From Bog-257 sp963805985 (GTDB taxonomy: Bacteria > Acidobacteriota > Terriglobia > Terriglobales > Acidobacteriaceae): a DNA stretch of 64,000 nt. The translations under genes and the position numbers were made by a program. A model generated the notes under the pieces. It ran no database searches and had not been told where the DNA came from. It saw only the letters and a program-made list of their open reading frames with translations. The DNA is taken from NCBI GenBank assembly GCA_963805985.1, contig CAWDWG010000005.1, forward strand, positions 248,001-312,000, read 5' to 3'. Each line of letters opens with the position of its first letter. Position 1 is the stretch's first letter. Shown here one piece after another: positions 16,574 through 23,792 of this stretch.

Positions 16574-17221
16574 GCTTTTCGTCTCCCAAGTCACAGACTC
16601 ATAGCCACACTCGCCGCTACCCTTGACTCATGCCATGGGGACTCAGGCGATACCAGCAATCCGGCGATCTGCATTTCATCACCTTCACTTGCTACCACCG
16701 CGAAGCCCTGCTGGTGAGCGCGCAGGCCAGGCGTCTGATGGAGCGCGCGCTGGAGCAGGCCCGCCGCCAATACGTTTTTTGGGTGAGCGGCTACGTCATC
16801 ATGCCCGAGCACGTGCATCTGCTCGTCAGCGAGCCGGAACGTGCGCCGCTGGCTACAGCGCTGCAAGCCATGAAGCAGTCGGTGGCGCGGCGGCTGATCG
16901 GCGATCGCAAGCACTTCTGGCAGGCGCGCTATTACGATTTCAATGTCTTTACCCGCAAGAAGCGGCTGGAAAAGCTAAGCTACATGCACTGGAATCCGGT
17001 GAAGCGCGGTCTGGTGAAAGAGCCGCAGGACTGGGCGTGGAGCAGCTTTCGTCATTATCTGACCGGAGAAGAGGGCATGGTGGAGATTGAGTCCGAGTGG
17101 ACGGGAAGAAAGCGTGAGCGGATGGGTATCGTGCCGCGCCTGAAACTAGTCACTCCGGTCAGCTTTGGCGATAACATCTGAACACCCCCACCCAAGCAAA
17201 CGAAGCTTGGGCGGGCCACCC
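16537..17221 (+). mobile_element. REPtron: RAYT gene bounded by inverted REP hairpins
   Basis: The left hairpin (16537-16573) and the right hairpin (about 17186-17221, CCCACCCAAGCAAACGAAGC then TTGGGCGGGCC) are the same REP in opposite orientations around a RAYT gene. Two shortened copies of the same unit lie at 18029-18254 and 20766-20988, so this unit is or recently was mobile. Confidence 0.8.
16630..17181 (+). CDS. REP-associated tyrosine transposase (RAYT, TnpA_REP)
   Basis: RAYTs are single-copy relatives of IS200/IS605 transposases that nick single-stranded REP hairpins. The 183-residue protein has GDLHFITFTCYHREAL at the N-terminus, the HUH motif in VIMPEHVHLLVSE, and the catalytic Tyr region HFWQARYYDFNVFT. 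These are followed by YMHWNPVKRGLV and the conserved DWAWSSFRHYLTG. All catalytic residues are present, so it may be active. The ATG is at 16630, 57 bp after the left hairpin. The last 48 codons are exactly the part retained in two mini-elements downstream. Confidence 0.92.
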   Translation: MPWGLRRYQQSGDLHFITFTCYHREALLVSAQARRLMERALEQARRQYVFWVSGYVIMPEHVHLLVSEPERAPLATALQAMKQSVARRLIGDRKHFWQARYYDFNVFTRKKRLEKLSYMHWNPVKRGLVKEPQDWAWSSFRHYLTGEEGMVEIESEWTGRKRERMGIVPRLKLVTPVSFGDNI

Positions 17222-17383
17222 GTCGGAGTGTTTTGGACGCAGCCACAGTTCGGTGCTTTCATTCTGCTGCACGAGCTTGGTCACCAACTGAGCGCTATCA
17301 CGGGATTCCTACCGGACGCGGGTCCGAGTAATCTGTCTCTCAATCAGTCCCAGTCGCAGCAGGTCTTGGGCGTATGTTTCTGA
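17221..17383 (+). pseudogene. C-terminal fragment of an RHS-type toxin with HELGH metalloprotease motif
   Basis: Directly after the right REP hairpin an open frame without a start reads VGVFWTQPQFGAFILLHELG, HQLSAITGFLPDAG, then SQSQQVLGVCF and stop. HELGH is the zinc-binding HEXXH of metallopeptidases; a tail of this shape, ending in a short QQV...C(F) motif, is known at the C-termini of some acidobacterial RHS-repeat proteins (from memory). The upstream part of the gene is missing, apparently replaced by the RAYT unit. The stop codon overlaps the ribosome site of the next gene, which suggests the former toxin and the following gene were an operon. Confidence 0.55.
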
Positions 17384-17394
17384 AGGAGCTAGCG

Positions 17395-17805
17395 TTGACA
17401 ACTTTAAAACAGAACTGTGGTGTCTTTCTCTTGCTAGTGTTCCTTGTTCATCTGTGCGGGGGAGCCGAGCCAACCACGAGGTTGGCCGGTACCGTAACTG
17501 ACTCCGAGGGTGTGGCTATACCTCGGGCGTCCATCCACGTCTATTGGGATCCGAGTGGTGCTGCCGTCGGCCTTAAGGACAATATCGGCGTCAAACACGA
17601 ACTAACGTTGCTTACCAACCAAAAGGGAGAGTTCGTTGCTGAAGTACCACCTGGATTTTACGACCTCCTTATTACCGCGCCGGCTTTTTCTCCGGAGTGT
17701 CGCAAGATTCGTCTGAAGGTAGGGCATGTGGAGAATTACAAGGTCTCACTTCGAATAGCTCCTCTGGTCACTAATGAGCTAGGCGATACATTTCCGACTA
17801 AGTAA
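17395..17805 (+). CDS. Secreted protein with carboxypeptidase regulatory-like (CarboxypepD_reg) domain
   Basis: The start TTG at 17395 has AAGGAG six bases upstream and yields a clean signal peptide (TTLKQNCGVFLLLVFLVHLC). The longer frame from 17374 lacks this. The mature 110 residues (TRLAGTVTDSEGVAIPRASI, NQKGEFVAEVPPGFYDLLIT, CRKIRLKVGHVENYKVSL) form a beta-sandwich of the CarboxypepD_reg/transthyretin-like type. Its position right behind an RHS metalloprotease tail, with the ribosome site sitting on that gene's stop, makes a role as partner or immunity protein possible but unproven. Base composition is lower in G+C than nearby housekeeping genes. Confidence 0.7.
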   Translation: MTTLKQNCGVFLLLVFLVHLCGGAEPTTRLAGTVTDSEGVAIPRASIHVYWDPSGAAVGLKDNIGVKHELTLLTNQKGEFVAEVPPGFYDLLITAPAFSPECRKIRLKVGHVENYKVSLRIAPLVTNELGDTFPTK

Positions 17806-17819
17806 TAGCGGAGTTAGGC

Positions 17820-18028
17820 CTGGAACCGTTATGCCTACGTGGGTAACAACCCGCTGAACACGGTTGATCCGCTTGGGCTGTATTGGGACGTTTGCCCGAT
17901 CGGGTACTACGGCGGTGACTGCGAGGGTAACAATGATGGTTGGGGTACTGGGGGCCTTTCTATCTGCTGGTGGTGCTTCGGCGGTGGTGGCGGAGGCGGT
18001 GGTGGCGGAGGCGGCGGTGGCGGTGGAC
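17820..18028 (+). pseudogene. Orphan RHS tip (end of RHS core plus start of a toxin domain)
   Basis: An open frame with a stop just upstream and no start reads WNRYAYVGNNPLNTVDPLGL, the RHS-repeat-associated core end with the DPxGL boundary. It continues with YWDVCPIGYYGGDCEGN and a long glycine run. At 18029 a mini REP element interrupts it. In RHS loci such displaced tips act as donors for toxin replacement by recombination through the core sequence. No full RHS gene is in the window, so this is a relic. Confidence 0.75.
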
Positions 18029-18254
18029 GGGTGGCCCACCCAAGCTTCGTTTGCTTGGGTGGGAGTTTTCGTGGAGCAGCTTCCGTCATTATCTGACCGG
18101 AGAAGAGGGCATGGTGGAGATTGAGTCCGAGTGGACGGGAAGAAAGCGTGAGCGGATGGGTATCGTGCCGCGCGTGAAACTAGTCACTCCGGTCAGCTTT
18201 GGCGATAACATCTGAACACCCCCACCCAAGCAAACGAAGCTCGGGCGGGCCACC
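18029..18254 (+). mobile_element. Mini-REP element 1: internally deleted RAYT unit
   Basis: The left hairpin GGGTGGCCCACCCAAGC... is followed by TTTTCGTGGAGCAGC and then the last 48 codons of RAYT, stop and the inverted right hairpin. Relative to the full unit, everything between TTTTCGT (after the left hairpin) and CGTGGAGCAGC (inside the gene) is deleted; CGT occurs at both break points. The RAYT C-terminal frame (WSSFRHYLTGEEGMVEIESE...) remains open. It differs from the intact gene at a Leu/Val codon shared with mini-element 2. Confidence 0.9.
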
Positions 18255-18310
18255 ATCCCGGACTACCCGGCACTATCACTGGGGCGACAGTCCCGGGTGG
18301 CCCGGGCTAA

Positions 18311-19108
18311 CTAGAACAGCTTGCGGCGAACCGCGCCGGCTAGCGCGAGTATGCCGGAACCGAACAGAAAGATGCTGCTGGGCTCAGGCACAGACGAACC
18401 TCCCGTAGTGCTGGTGCCAGTGGTGGTGGTAGTGCTCCCGGTGGCACAAGTGTCGATGAAGTTGTCCTGCAACGTTACCGCGCCATTCAGCGCGATAATC
18501 CTGCCGCAATTGTCGGAAGCGCCGGTAAGCAAGCTATCGCTCGCCACCGCGATGACGGTGCCCTCGAATGAAGTCGTGGTACCAAGGGTTGCCGAGCTCC
18601 CCACCATCCAATAAATATTGTCGTTCTGCCCCATGTTAATTCCCATCACCATGGAGGCGCTTGCGGTGGTGAGTGAGCTGCCAATCTGGAAGACGACACT
18701 CTGATTACTCATGCCCTCCCAATTGATCGTCAGATCGCCGGTCAACTGGGCTGTCGAGTTGAAGTTATAAACTCCCGGCGTAAGCTCTAAGCCTCCCAGG
18801 TTCTGTCCCGACAAATTCTCATTCGACGCCAGGCCAGTGAAAAAGGTATAGGCAGCCTGGGCATCAGCCTGCGCTTGCATCGCCACCGCGTCCCCATCGT
18901 AGATGGTTCCGTTCACGATGCCTGGAGGAAACCCGGTAATCGACGTACCTGGATAAACGCCCAAGTCTCCGTCGATAACCGTATTTCCGGTGTTGGTAAC
19001 CGCCGAGGCCCCAAGGACCCCGAACATACCTGCCGATCCTAGTTGAGCTTGAGCGGCCATGGCCAGCAGCAGGGTAAGAGCGACGCACAAAATACGTAGC
19101 AGTTTCAT
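18311..19108 (-). CDS. Ice-binding-like (DUF3494) protein with PEP-CTERM signal
   Basis: The start at 19108 has AAGGAG five bases upstream and gives signal peptide MKLLRILCVALTLLLAMAAQ. The mature part (LGSAGMFGVLGASAVTNTG, VIDGDLGVYPGTSITGFPP, DAQAAYTFFTGLAS, LTPGVYNFNSTAQLTGDLTI, SVVFQIGSSLTTASASMVMG, FEGTVIAVASDSLLTG, GRIIALNGAVTLQDNFI) has the hallmarks of the DUF3494 ice-binding fold, a right-handed beta-solenoid. After a Thr/Ser linker the C-terminus VPEPSSIFLFGSGILALAGA then VRRKLF is a PEP-CTERM sorting tag for exosortase processing. Many DUF3494 proteins do not bind ice; adhesion is an alternative role. Confidence 0.9.
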   Translation of the reverse strand: MKLLRILCVALTLLLAMAAQAQLGSAGMFGVLGASAVTNTGNTVIDGDLGVYPGTSITGFPPGIVNGTIYDGDAVAMQAQADAQAAYTFFTGLASNENLSGQNLGGLELTPGVYNFNSTAQLTGDLTINWEGMSNQSVVFQIGSSLTTASASMVMGINMGQNDNIYWMVGSSATLGTTTSFEGTVIAVASDSLLTGASDNCGRIIALNGAVTLQDNFIDTCATGSTTTTTGTSTTGGSSVPEPSSIFLFGSGILALAGAVRRKLF

Positions 19109-19199
19109 TGTTTCTCCTTGTCGAAGTGGGATGGTTGCCACGTAAGTCTTGTGGCGACGCCCGACATGGCAAAGGAGAGTAGCACTTATTCCCTATAAA

Positions 19200-19490
19200 C
19201 ACCGCACATCGTCATCCATCAGTGACGATGATTATCACTATCGCTATACTATTGCGGGAGTCAGTAGCTAGGATGAATGTGGGTTGGCTTAAGGCAGGCT
19301 TATAGTCGCGCGAGTATCGGTGCGAGAATTTCTTGCTCGCGCTCCTGGTAGGCCGTGACAAACTCGATGTTGGAGCGGTTTGTGTCAGGGCACGACTTTA
19401 GTCGTGCCGATAAGTCGGTTATTCTTAATCCGAATCGGCCTAGCCGACGACACAGGAATCGCGGGAAGAGTTTTCCAGCAACTTCCTAAT
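19200..19490. other. Intergenic region with dispersed palindrome
   Basis: The region upstream of the ice-binding-like gene contains GGGCACGACTTTAGTCGTGCC at about 19388-19408, part of a family also found near 52294, 63087 and 63140. No gene is evident. Confidence 0.5.
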
Positions 19491-19520
19491 GAGCTGGTCC
19501 CACTTAAACGCTGCGGTAAA

Positions 19521-19619
19521 TCAGGACCACCGTAAACCGATAAAAAGCAGTAGTAAGACTACCGCCATCATTGCCAGCCATAGTCCAAGGCCGGACCCGT
19601 GTTGCCGTGCTTGCAGCAT
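19521..19619 (-). CDS. Small single-pass membrane protein, 32 residues
   Basis: ATG at 19619 is preceded by GGAGGGAAACA, a near-ideal ribosome site. The frame reads MLQARQHGSGLGLWLAMMAV then VLLLLFIGLRWS and stop. A polar head is followed by one membrane helix of about 19 residues and a short Arg/Trp/Ser tail. It is too short for standard gene calling. The region has no overlapping gene on either strand. Function unknown; small membrane regulators and toxins look like this. Confidence 0.6.
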   Translation of the reverse strand: MLQARQHGSGLGLWLAMMAVVLLLLFIGLRWS

Positions 19620-19803
19620 TGTTTCCCTCCGCGCAATGGCTTCAGAGTGGCTTGGGAAGAAAGCTCCTTGGCCGTCCTCCATACGAGGCGCCACTTCATT
19701 TGTCCAGCATGCTAGGCGTTGGGGTATTGGCTGCCTGTATAAAACCGACCACTCGTCTCGCCCGGTGAAGATAGTTATCTTCTTTTTTTATTCTGCTGGT
19801 AAC

Positions 19804-20352
19804 CTAGCTGTCAGTGCCATTGCGGGGAGAAGTCATGGCGAGGCGCGGAGTCATCGGCCGCTTCATTTTCTTTAAAGTGACTAGAGGGCAAGGGACGGGT
19901 TGCACATCTTCGATGATCTGCGTCAGCAATATTTTGAATTGTTCTGTCTCAAGTTCCGTCAGGGGATGAAATCCCCAGCGCGCGATCTCGGCGTAATTAG
20001 CCTTTGCCGCCGCCACGATTTGCCGGCCCTTGGCGGTACATTCCACAAATCTTTCGCGTCGATTATCGGGATTCGGCACGCGCCTGATAAGTCTTCGTGC
20101 CTCGAGATTGTCGATAAGGAAAACCATCGCATTCTTGTTGATGCCGAGCGTACTGGCGAGTACTCCCTGTTGCAGGTGACCTTCGCTGGCCGCTGACAAG
20201 ATCAGGAATAGGTTCGGCTCAAGGCCATAGTTCATCCGGCAAAACTGGGCCATCCGATGGTGGCAAATCTTGGCTGCCGAAAGGAAGCGAAACATCACGG
20301 AAAAACCGATGCCGGGGAGCAGCGCAAGCGGGTTCAACGCAGCGTCGTCCAT
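19804..20352 (-). CDS. MarR-family transcriptional regulator
   Basis: The core (VMFRFLSAAKICHHRMAQFC, LEPNLFLILSAASEGHLQQG, VLASTLGINKNAMVFLIDNL then EARRLIRRVPNPDNRRERF) is a winged helix-turn-helix of the MarR type. It includes the recognition helix and the wing with DNRRERFVECTAKG. Such proteins are usually dimeric repressors that respond to small phenolic ligands. ATG at 20352 places about 15 residues before the first helix, as usual; a longer frame with GTG at 20514 exists but its extra 54 residues look non-homologous. The last 35 residues are also unlike the family. No obvious target gene is adjacent. Confidence 0.75.
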   Translation of the reverse strand: MDDAALNPLALLPGIGFSVMFRFLSAAKICHHRMAQFCRMNYGLEPNLFLILSAASEGHLQQGVLASTLGINKNAMVFLIDNLEARRLIRRVPNPDNRRERFVECTAKGRQIVAAAKANYAEIARWGFHPLTELETEQFKILLTQIIEDVQPVPCPLVTLKKMKRPMTPRLAMTSPRNGTDS

Positions 20353-20765
20353 GCTCCCATTGCCCGTGAGATTCTTTAGCGTTGCTCGCTGGAAACTACC
20401 GTTTGAGCCCTTGTCCCCTATTTTTGCTCCCGACTCAGTAGTAATCAATTGGTACGATACGCAGGCTTCCTTGTTCCGCACAAACACCTCCACTACTACC
20501 GCACCAGCCTTCACCTCGAATTAAGACTACCAGTCTCTTAACCCGCGGCCGTCCTACGTGGGCAACGTTGCCCCTTGCATGATGTCGGAAGCCTGAGACT
20601 TCAGGCGCATCTTGCAACCATCGCGGATGCCCGCAACCCCGGGCGTATCGATCTTTGGACTGCAAGTGCTCACAGGAGCGTCCGAAACTATACACCAATG
20701 CAACTTTCAATAGTGTCCAATATTGCACATTAACGATAATCTTCTATTCCCGTTTTGCCCGGGCC
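20353..20765. other. Intergenic stretch upstream of the MarR gene
   Basis: It holds the probable promoter of the MarR-type gene (or its N-terminal extension to 20514) and about 240 bp before the mini-REP element in which I see no gene. Confidence 0.4.
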
Positions 20766-20988
20766 GGGTGGCCCACCCAAGCTTCGTTTGCTTGGGTGGG
20801 GGTTTTCGTGGAGCAGCTTCCGTCATTATCTGACCGGAGATCATGGCATCGTAGAGATTGAGTCGGAGTGGACGGGAAGAAAGCGTGAGCGGATGGGTAT
20901 CGTGCCGCGCGTGAAACTAGTCACTCCGGTCAGCTTTGGCGATAACATCTGAACACCCCCACCCAAGCAAACGAAGCTTGGGTGGGCC
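20766..20988 (+). mobile_element. Mini-REP element 2: internally deleted RAYT unit
   Basis: This is the same structure and the same deletion junction as the element at 18029 (TTTTCGTGGAGCAGC). Left and right hairpins are inverted and the 48-codon RAYT tail is still open despite four changes (TGDHGIVEIESEW). Sharing the junction and the Leu-to-Val codon with mini-element 1 shows that both descend from one deleted ancestor that spread as such. Confidence 0.9.
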
Positions 20989-20990
20989 TG

Positions 20991-21022
20991 CCCCACACAT
21001 TCGCGCATTTCGATCGTGTGGG
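20991..21022. repeat. Palindrome CCCCACACATTCG...CGTGTGGG
   Basis: This imperfect hairpin abuts the right end of mini-REP element 2. Related copies lie at 25309-25340 and 27305-27337 (CCCCAC(A/C)C(A/C)TTCGCGG then TGTTCGAATGTGTGGGG), each just outside a gene end. Confidence 0.65.
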
Positions 21023-21038
21023 AACACCGATCACGAGA

Positions 21039-22208
21039 TCAGCTCTCCGGCTGATACCACTCCGGCGACGGCCCGGTCGCAGCCTCAATCTCGGGAACCA
21101 AAGTCCGCTCCAACTCCTTCACCATCGCCCCCAGGTTCTCCACAATCTTCCGCCAATGCTCGGCATCGCCAATCCGGTACTGGCCGATCACGGCGCTCTT
21201 GGTCGGCGGCAGCGTCAGCGTCGCCTTGAATCCCAGACCATACACCTTAAACATCGCCAGCAAACTATGCGACCACGTGCCGCAGTCCAGGCCCAGCTCC
21301 AGCGTCAGGTTCGCCGCCGTCCGCCGCCGCAGCGTGAAGCCGGAATTTTCGCCGCGAATGCTGTAACCCATCGGCTTGAAGATCTCTTCCAGCGCCGGCT
21401 TCTTCGGTCCGCTGTTCACGCCCATCGCCGAAGTCGACATGTCTCCGCGCTCAGGCAGATCGTGCGGTAGCCCCGCCTCCTTCACAATCTCCGCCAGCCG
21501 GTCGCGATACTTCACCGCAATCGCTTTCACCGCAATCGCGAGTTCGGGATTCGCGCTCGGCACCGCCAGTCCGCTGGGCAGCCGCACCGCAGGCACGGGC
21601 CCCGTACCAAGATTCTCTGGCAGCGGCGCTTGAATCGTTTTCTTCGCTTTGCCGCACGCCGCCAGCACAGTCGCGATCGGCCCCGTCGGCGCCGGCAGCT
21701 TCTTCGCGCCCGCTTCCACCTCCGCCAGCGTGCATGCCGACAACGACCGCTGCCGCCCATTCACCCACCATCTGTCCGTGATCAGAACTCCCGCCATCAT
21801 CGGAGCCAGCGCCGTCATCGTAGGCGCCAGCTCGCCGAACTCCGGCGAATAAAAATGCAGCGTGATGCTGCCAAACGGAAACGATCGCGGCACGCCCGCG
21901 GCAATCGCTTGCAGCGTCTCATACTGCATCGCCTGATTCGCGCCGTCCGACAGCGGTCCGTTCGACAGCCGCCGCGTCGGCGGAAGTCCTGCCATCGGTG
22001 GCGCCTCGGTCACGAAGCGCGCCAGCTCGGGATACCGCTTCACCGCGCGATCCACGATCGACGTGCTGACCGCCATGCCATCGGCGAGGTTGAAGCGCAG
22101 GAACGGCTCGAGCCCGGCATCCACAAACCCCTGCCGCACCCGATTCAGCATCTCCACCAGCGGCTCTTTCCTGCTGGCCGCGAAACTAGTCTGCAGCACA
22201 ACACGCAT
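21039..22208 (-). CDS. Hypothetical protein, about 389 residues
   Basis: I do not recognise the family. ATG at 22208 (MRVVLQTSFAASRKEPLVEM) is preferred over the 39-residue longer frame, whose extension is Arg/Pro-rich noise. The product has no signal peptide or membrane segment. It is alpha/beta in look, with LVEMLNRVRQGFVDAGLEPF near the start, AAGVPRSFPFGSITLHFYSP and WWVNGRQRSLSACTLAEVEA in the middle, and a C-terminal part (SGFTLRRRTAANLTLELGLD, HWRKIVENLGAMVKELERTL) ending in a long helix. Codon usage is ordinary for the genome, so it is likely a native gene. Confidence 0.75.
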   Translation of the reverse strand: MRVVLQTSFAASRKEPLVEMLNRVRQGFVDAGLEPFLRFNLADGMAVSTSIVDRAVKRYPELARFVTEAPPMAGLPPTRRLSNGPLSDGANQAMQYETLQAIAAGVPRSFPFGSITLHFYSPEFGELAPTMTALAPMMAGVLITDRWWVNGRQRSLSACTLAEVEAGAKKLPAPTGPIATVLAACGKAKKTIQAPLPENLGTGPVPAVRLPSGLAVPSANPELAIAVKAIAVKYRDRLAEIVKEAGLPHDLPERGDMSTSAMGVNSGPKKPALEEIFKPMGYSIRGENSGFTLRRRTAANLTLELGLDCGTWSHSLLAMFKVYGLGFKATLTLPPTKSAVIGQYRIGDAEHWRKIVENLGAMVKELERTLVPEIEAATGPSPEWYQPES

Positions 22209-22707
22209 AAGCGTCCGCCCCCCAGCCTCCGGCAAGCGATAAGAGGCCCGCTCCTCCGCCGCCGGCAAACAAAATCCAGCTTTCCTTCTAGGCTTTGAAA
22301 AGCGCCTACATTCTACGCCCGGCACAGGCTCGGCATGATCGGTGATCCTGATGATCCATCATCCCGATGATCCCTAATCCCGATGACCTGTCATCCCGAC
22401 CGAGGACTTCAGTCCGACCGAGGGATCTGCGGTCCTCCGTCCTGGCAGGATGTTCAGGGTATCGACACACGAGCATCGCCACCGTAGCGCCGGCCTCCGG
22501 CCGGCTGTCGGGCAGGCGTCCCGCCTGCCCATCCTTCGTCAGGACAGCAACCGGAACGCCGGCTGAAACTCACCCTTTCTTTCCCCAGCCCGCGCCCCTC
22601 CTCGTTCTTGAAACTAGAAACCAGTAACTGCCATCCGCCCTCCGGTGTATATTCATATCCGCTTGGCCCCAGGTCCATCGCAATCCCAAAACATTTGGAG
22701 GACAACC
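22209..22707. repeat. Intergenic region with two dispersed palindromes
   Basis: Bases 22385-22432 hold an inverted GATCCCTCGGTCGGACTGAAG...GGGATGACA element. Bases 22483-22533 hold GTAGCGCCGGCCTCCGGCC followed by GGGCAGGCGTCCCGCCTGCCC. Near 22330-22390 there are several short ATGATCC/GATGATC repeats. The promoter of the gene at 22708 must be at the right end. Confidence 0.55.
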
Positions 22708-23463
22708 GTGTCCCTACCCGCCACTCGTCTATCAAAGTACTTGCTCCTCACCGTCGCTCTGGCACAACTGGCCGTTGTTCCTGCTCAGGGGCAAAACCAA
22801 ATCACCAAGTGCGGAACCCTCATCACCACCTCCGGCGAGTACGTGCTCGCCAACGATCTGACCAATTGTCAGTACGGCGTCATCATCAGCAAGACCAGCG
22901 ATGTTGTCTTACGTCTCGCCGGTCACCGCATCACCGGAACGGCTGCCAGGATGGCCGCCGGCGTCAAGGTACAGTCCGGGGCCGACCGCGTCCGCATCCA
23001 GGGGCCGGGAGTTATCAGCAACTACACAGGCCCGTCCGCCAGCGGTATCCTGCAGATCTCAGGCGGCAATGTGGAAATTACAGCTGTGACCTCCAGCGGC
23101 AATGATGTGGGATTCTTCCTGCACGATGGCAAGGTGGTGGCACACGGCAACGTCGCGGTAAACAATGTGGACGGCTTCTACATGGTTGCGCAAGGCGAGA
23201 TCAGCGACAACCTGGCCAGCGGCAATAAAGAGGATGGCATTCTTACTGGCGCCGTTCAGGGTGGCGTGGTGATTACGCACAACACCATCGCCTTCAATGG
23301 ACAATACGGCATAGAAGCCGCACGCGGCGCCAAGGGCAATAACATTGTCTCCAATACAGCCTTAGACAATGTCGCCTACGATTTGCTCGACGACAACCGC
23401 GATTGCCAGAACACTTGGGACGACAATACCTTCGGCACCTCGAAGGGCCCCTGCATCCACTAA
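22708..23463 (+). CDS. Secreted parallel-beta-helix-like protein (paralogue A)
   Basis: GTG at 22708 has GGAGG seven bases upstream (TTGGAGGACAACC) and gives signal peptide VSLPATRLSKYLLLTVALAQ. The mature protein begins with ITKCGTLITTSGEYVLANDL and shows repeating turns (VVLRLAGHRITGTAA, VRIQGPGVISNYTG, NVEITAVTSSGNDVGFF, VVAHGNVAVNNVDGFYM, ISDNLASGNKEDGIL) typical of right-handed beta-helix (NosD/pectate-lyase-like) proteins. It has four cysteines, two near the end in NRDCQNTW and GPCIH. It is a close paralogue of the gene at 26454, with near-identical leader and ribosome site. No catalytic residues can be assigned. Confidence 0.75.
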   Translation: MSLPATRLSKYLLLTVALAQLAVVPAQGQNQITKCGTLITTSGEYVLANDLTNCQYGVIISKTSDVVLRLAGHRITGTAARMAAGVKVQSGADRVRIQGPGVISNYTGPSASGILQISGGNVEITAVTSSGNDVGFFLHDGKVVAHGNVAVNNVDGFYMVAQGEISDNLASGNKEDGILTGAVQGGVVITHNTIAFNGQYGIEAARGAKGNNIVSNTALDNVAYDLLDDNRDCQNTWDDNTFGTSKGPCIH

Positions 23464-23530
23464 CGTAGCGCCGGTGGGACGACAATACCTTGGGCGCCTC
23501 GAACGGCCCATGCTTCCACTAACGTAGCGC
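23419..23530 (+). repeat. Tandem duplication of the 3' end of the beta-helix gene
   Basis: The last codons of the gene plus the GTAGCGCCGG that follows (23419-23474) are repeated immediately (about 23475-23530) with several substitutions. The copies encode DDNTFGTSKGPCIH-stop and DDNTLGASNGPCFH-stop. The second copy is outside the reading frame of the gene. Confidence 0.8.
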
Positions 23531-23792
23531 CGGCCTCCGGCCGGGTGTCGGGCAGGCGTCTCGCCTGCCCATCCTTAGATCTGGGCTTGTTGGGAAGCGG
23601 GATGTGGATTTGCAAGCTCTTGGTGGAACAGAAAGATGATCTCTTCCAATAAAACAGCGCCGGAGGCGCGAAAGAGCTTAGCCCAGCGCTTCAGCGCTGG
23701 GTAAGCCGGTAAAGGATCTCGAGTCCCGCAGGGACGCCAGCTTTCTCACGCAGAACTCTCCAGCCCAGCCGTTTATTTTTGTGCCGGCACCC
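23531..23792. repeat. Intergenic palindromes
   Basis: It contains GTAGCGCCGGCCTCCGGCCGG followed by GGCAGGCGTCTCGCCTGCC at 23522-23572 and AGCCCAGCGCTTCAGCGCTG at about 23680-23702 (related copy at 27374-27394). No gene is visible. Confidence 0.6.

Noticed and set aside
19489..19875. 128-codon plus-strand frame upstream of the MarR gene
   Set aside because: No protein-like features; it overlaps the better supported 32-residue minus-strand gene and the 3' end of the MarR gene.
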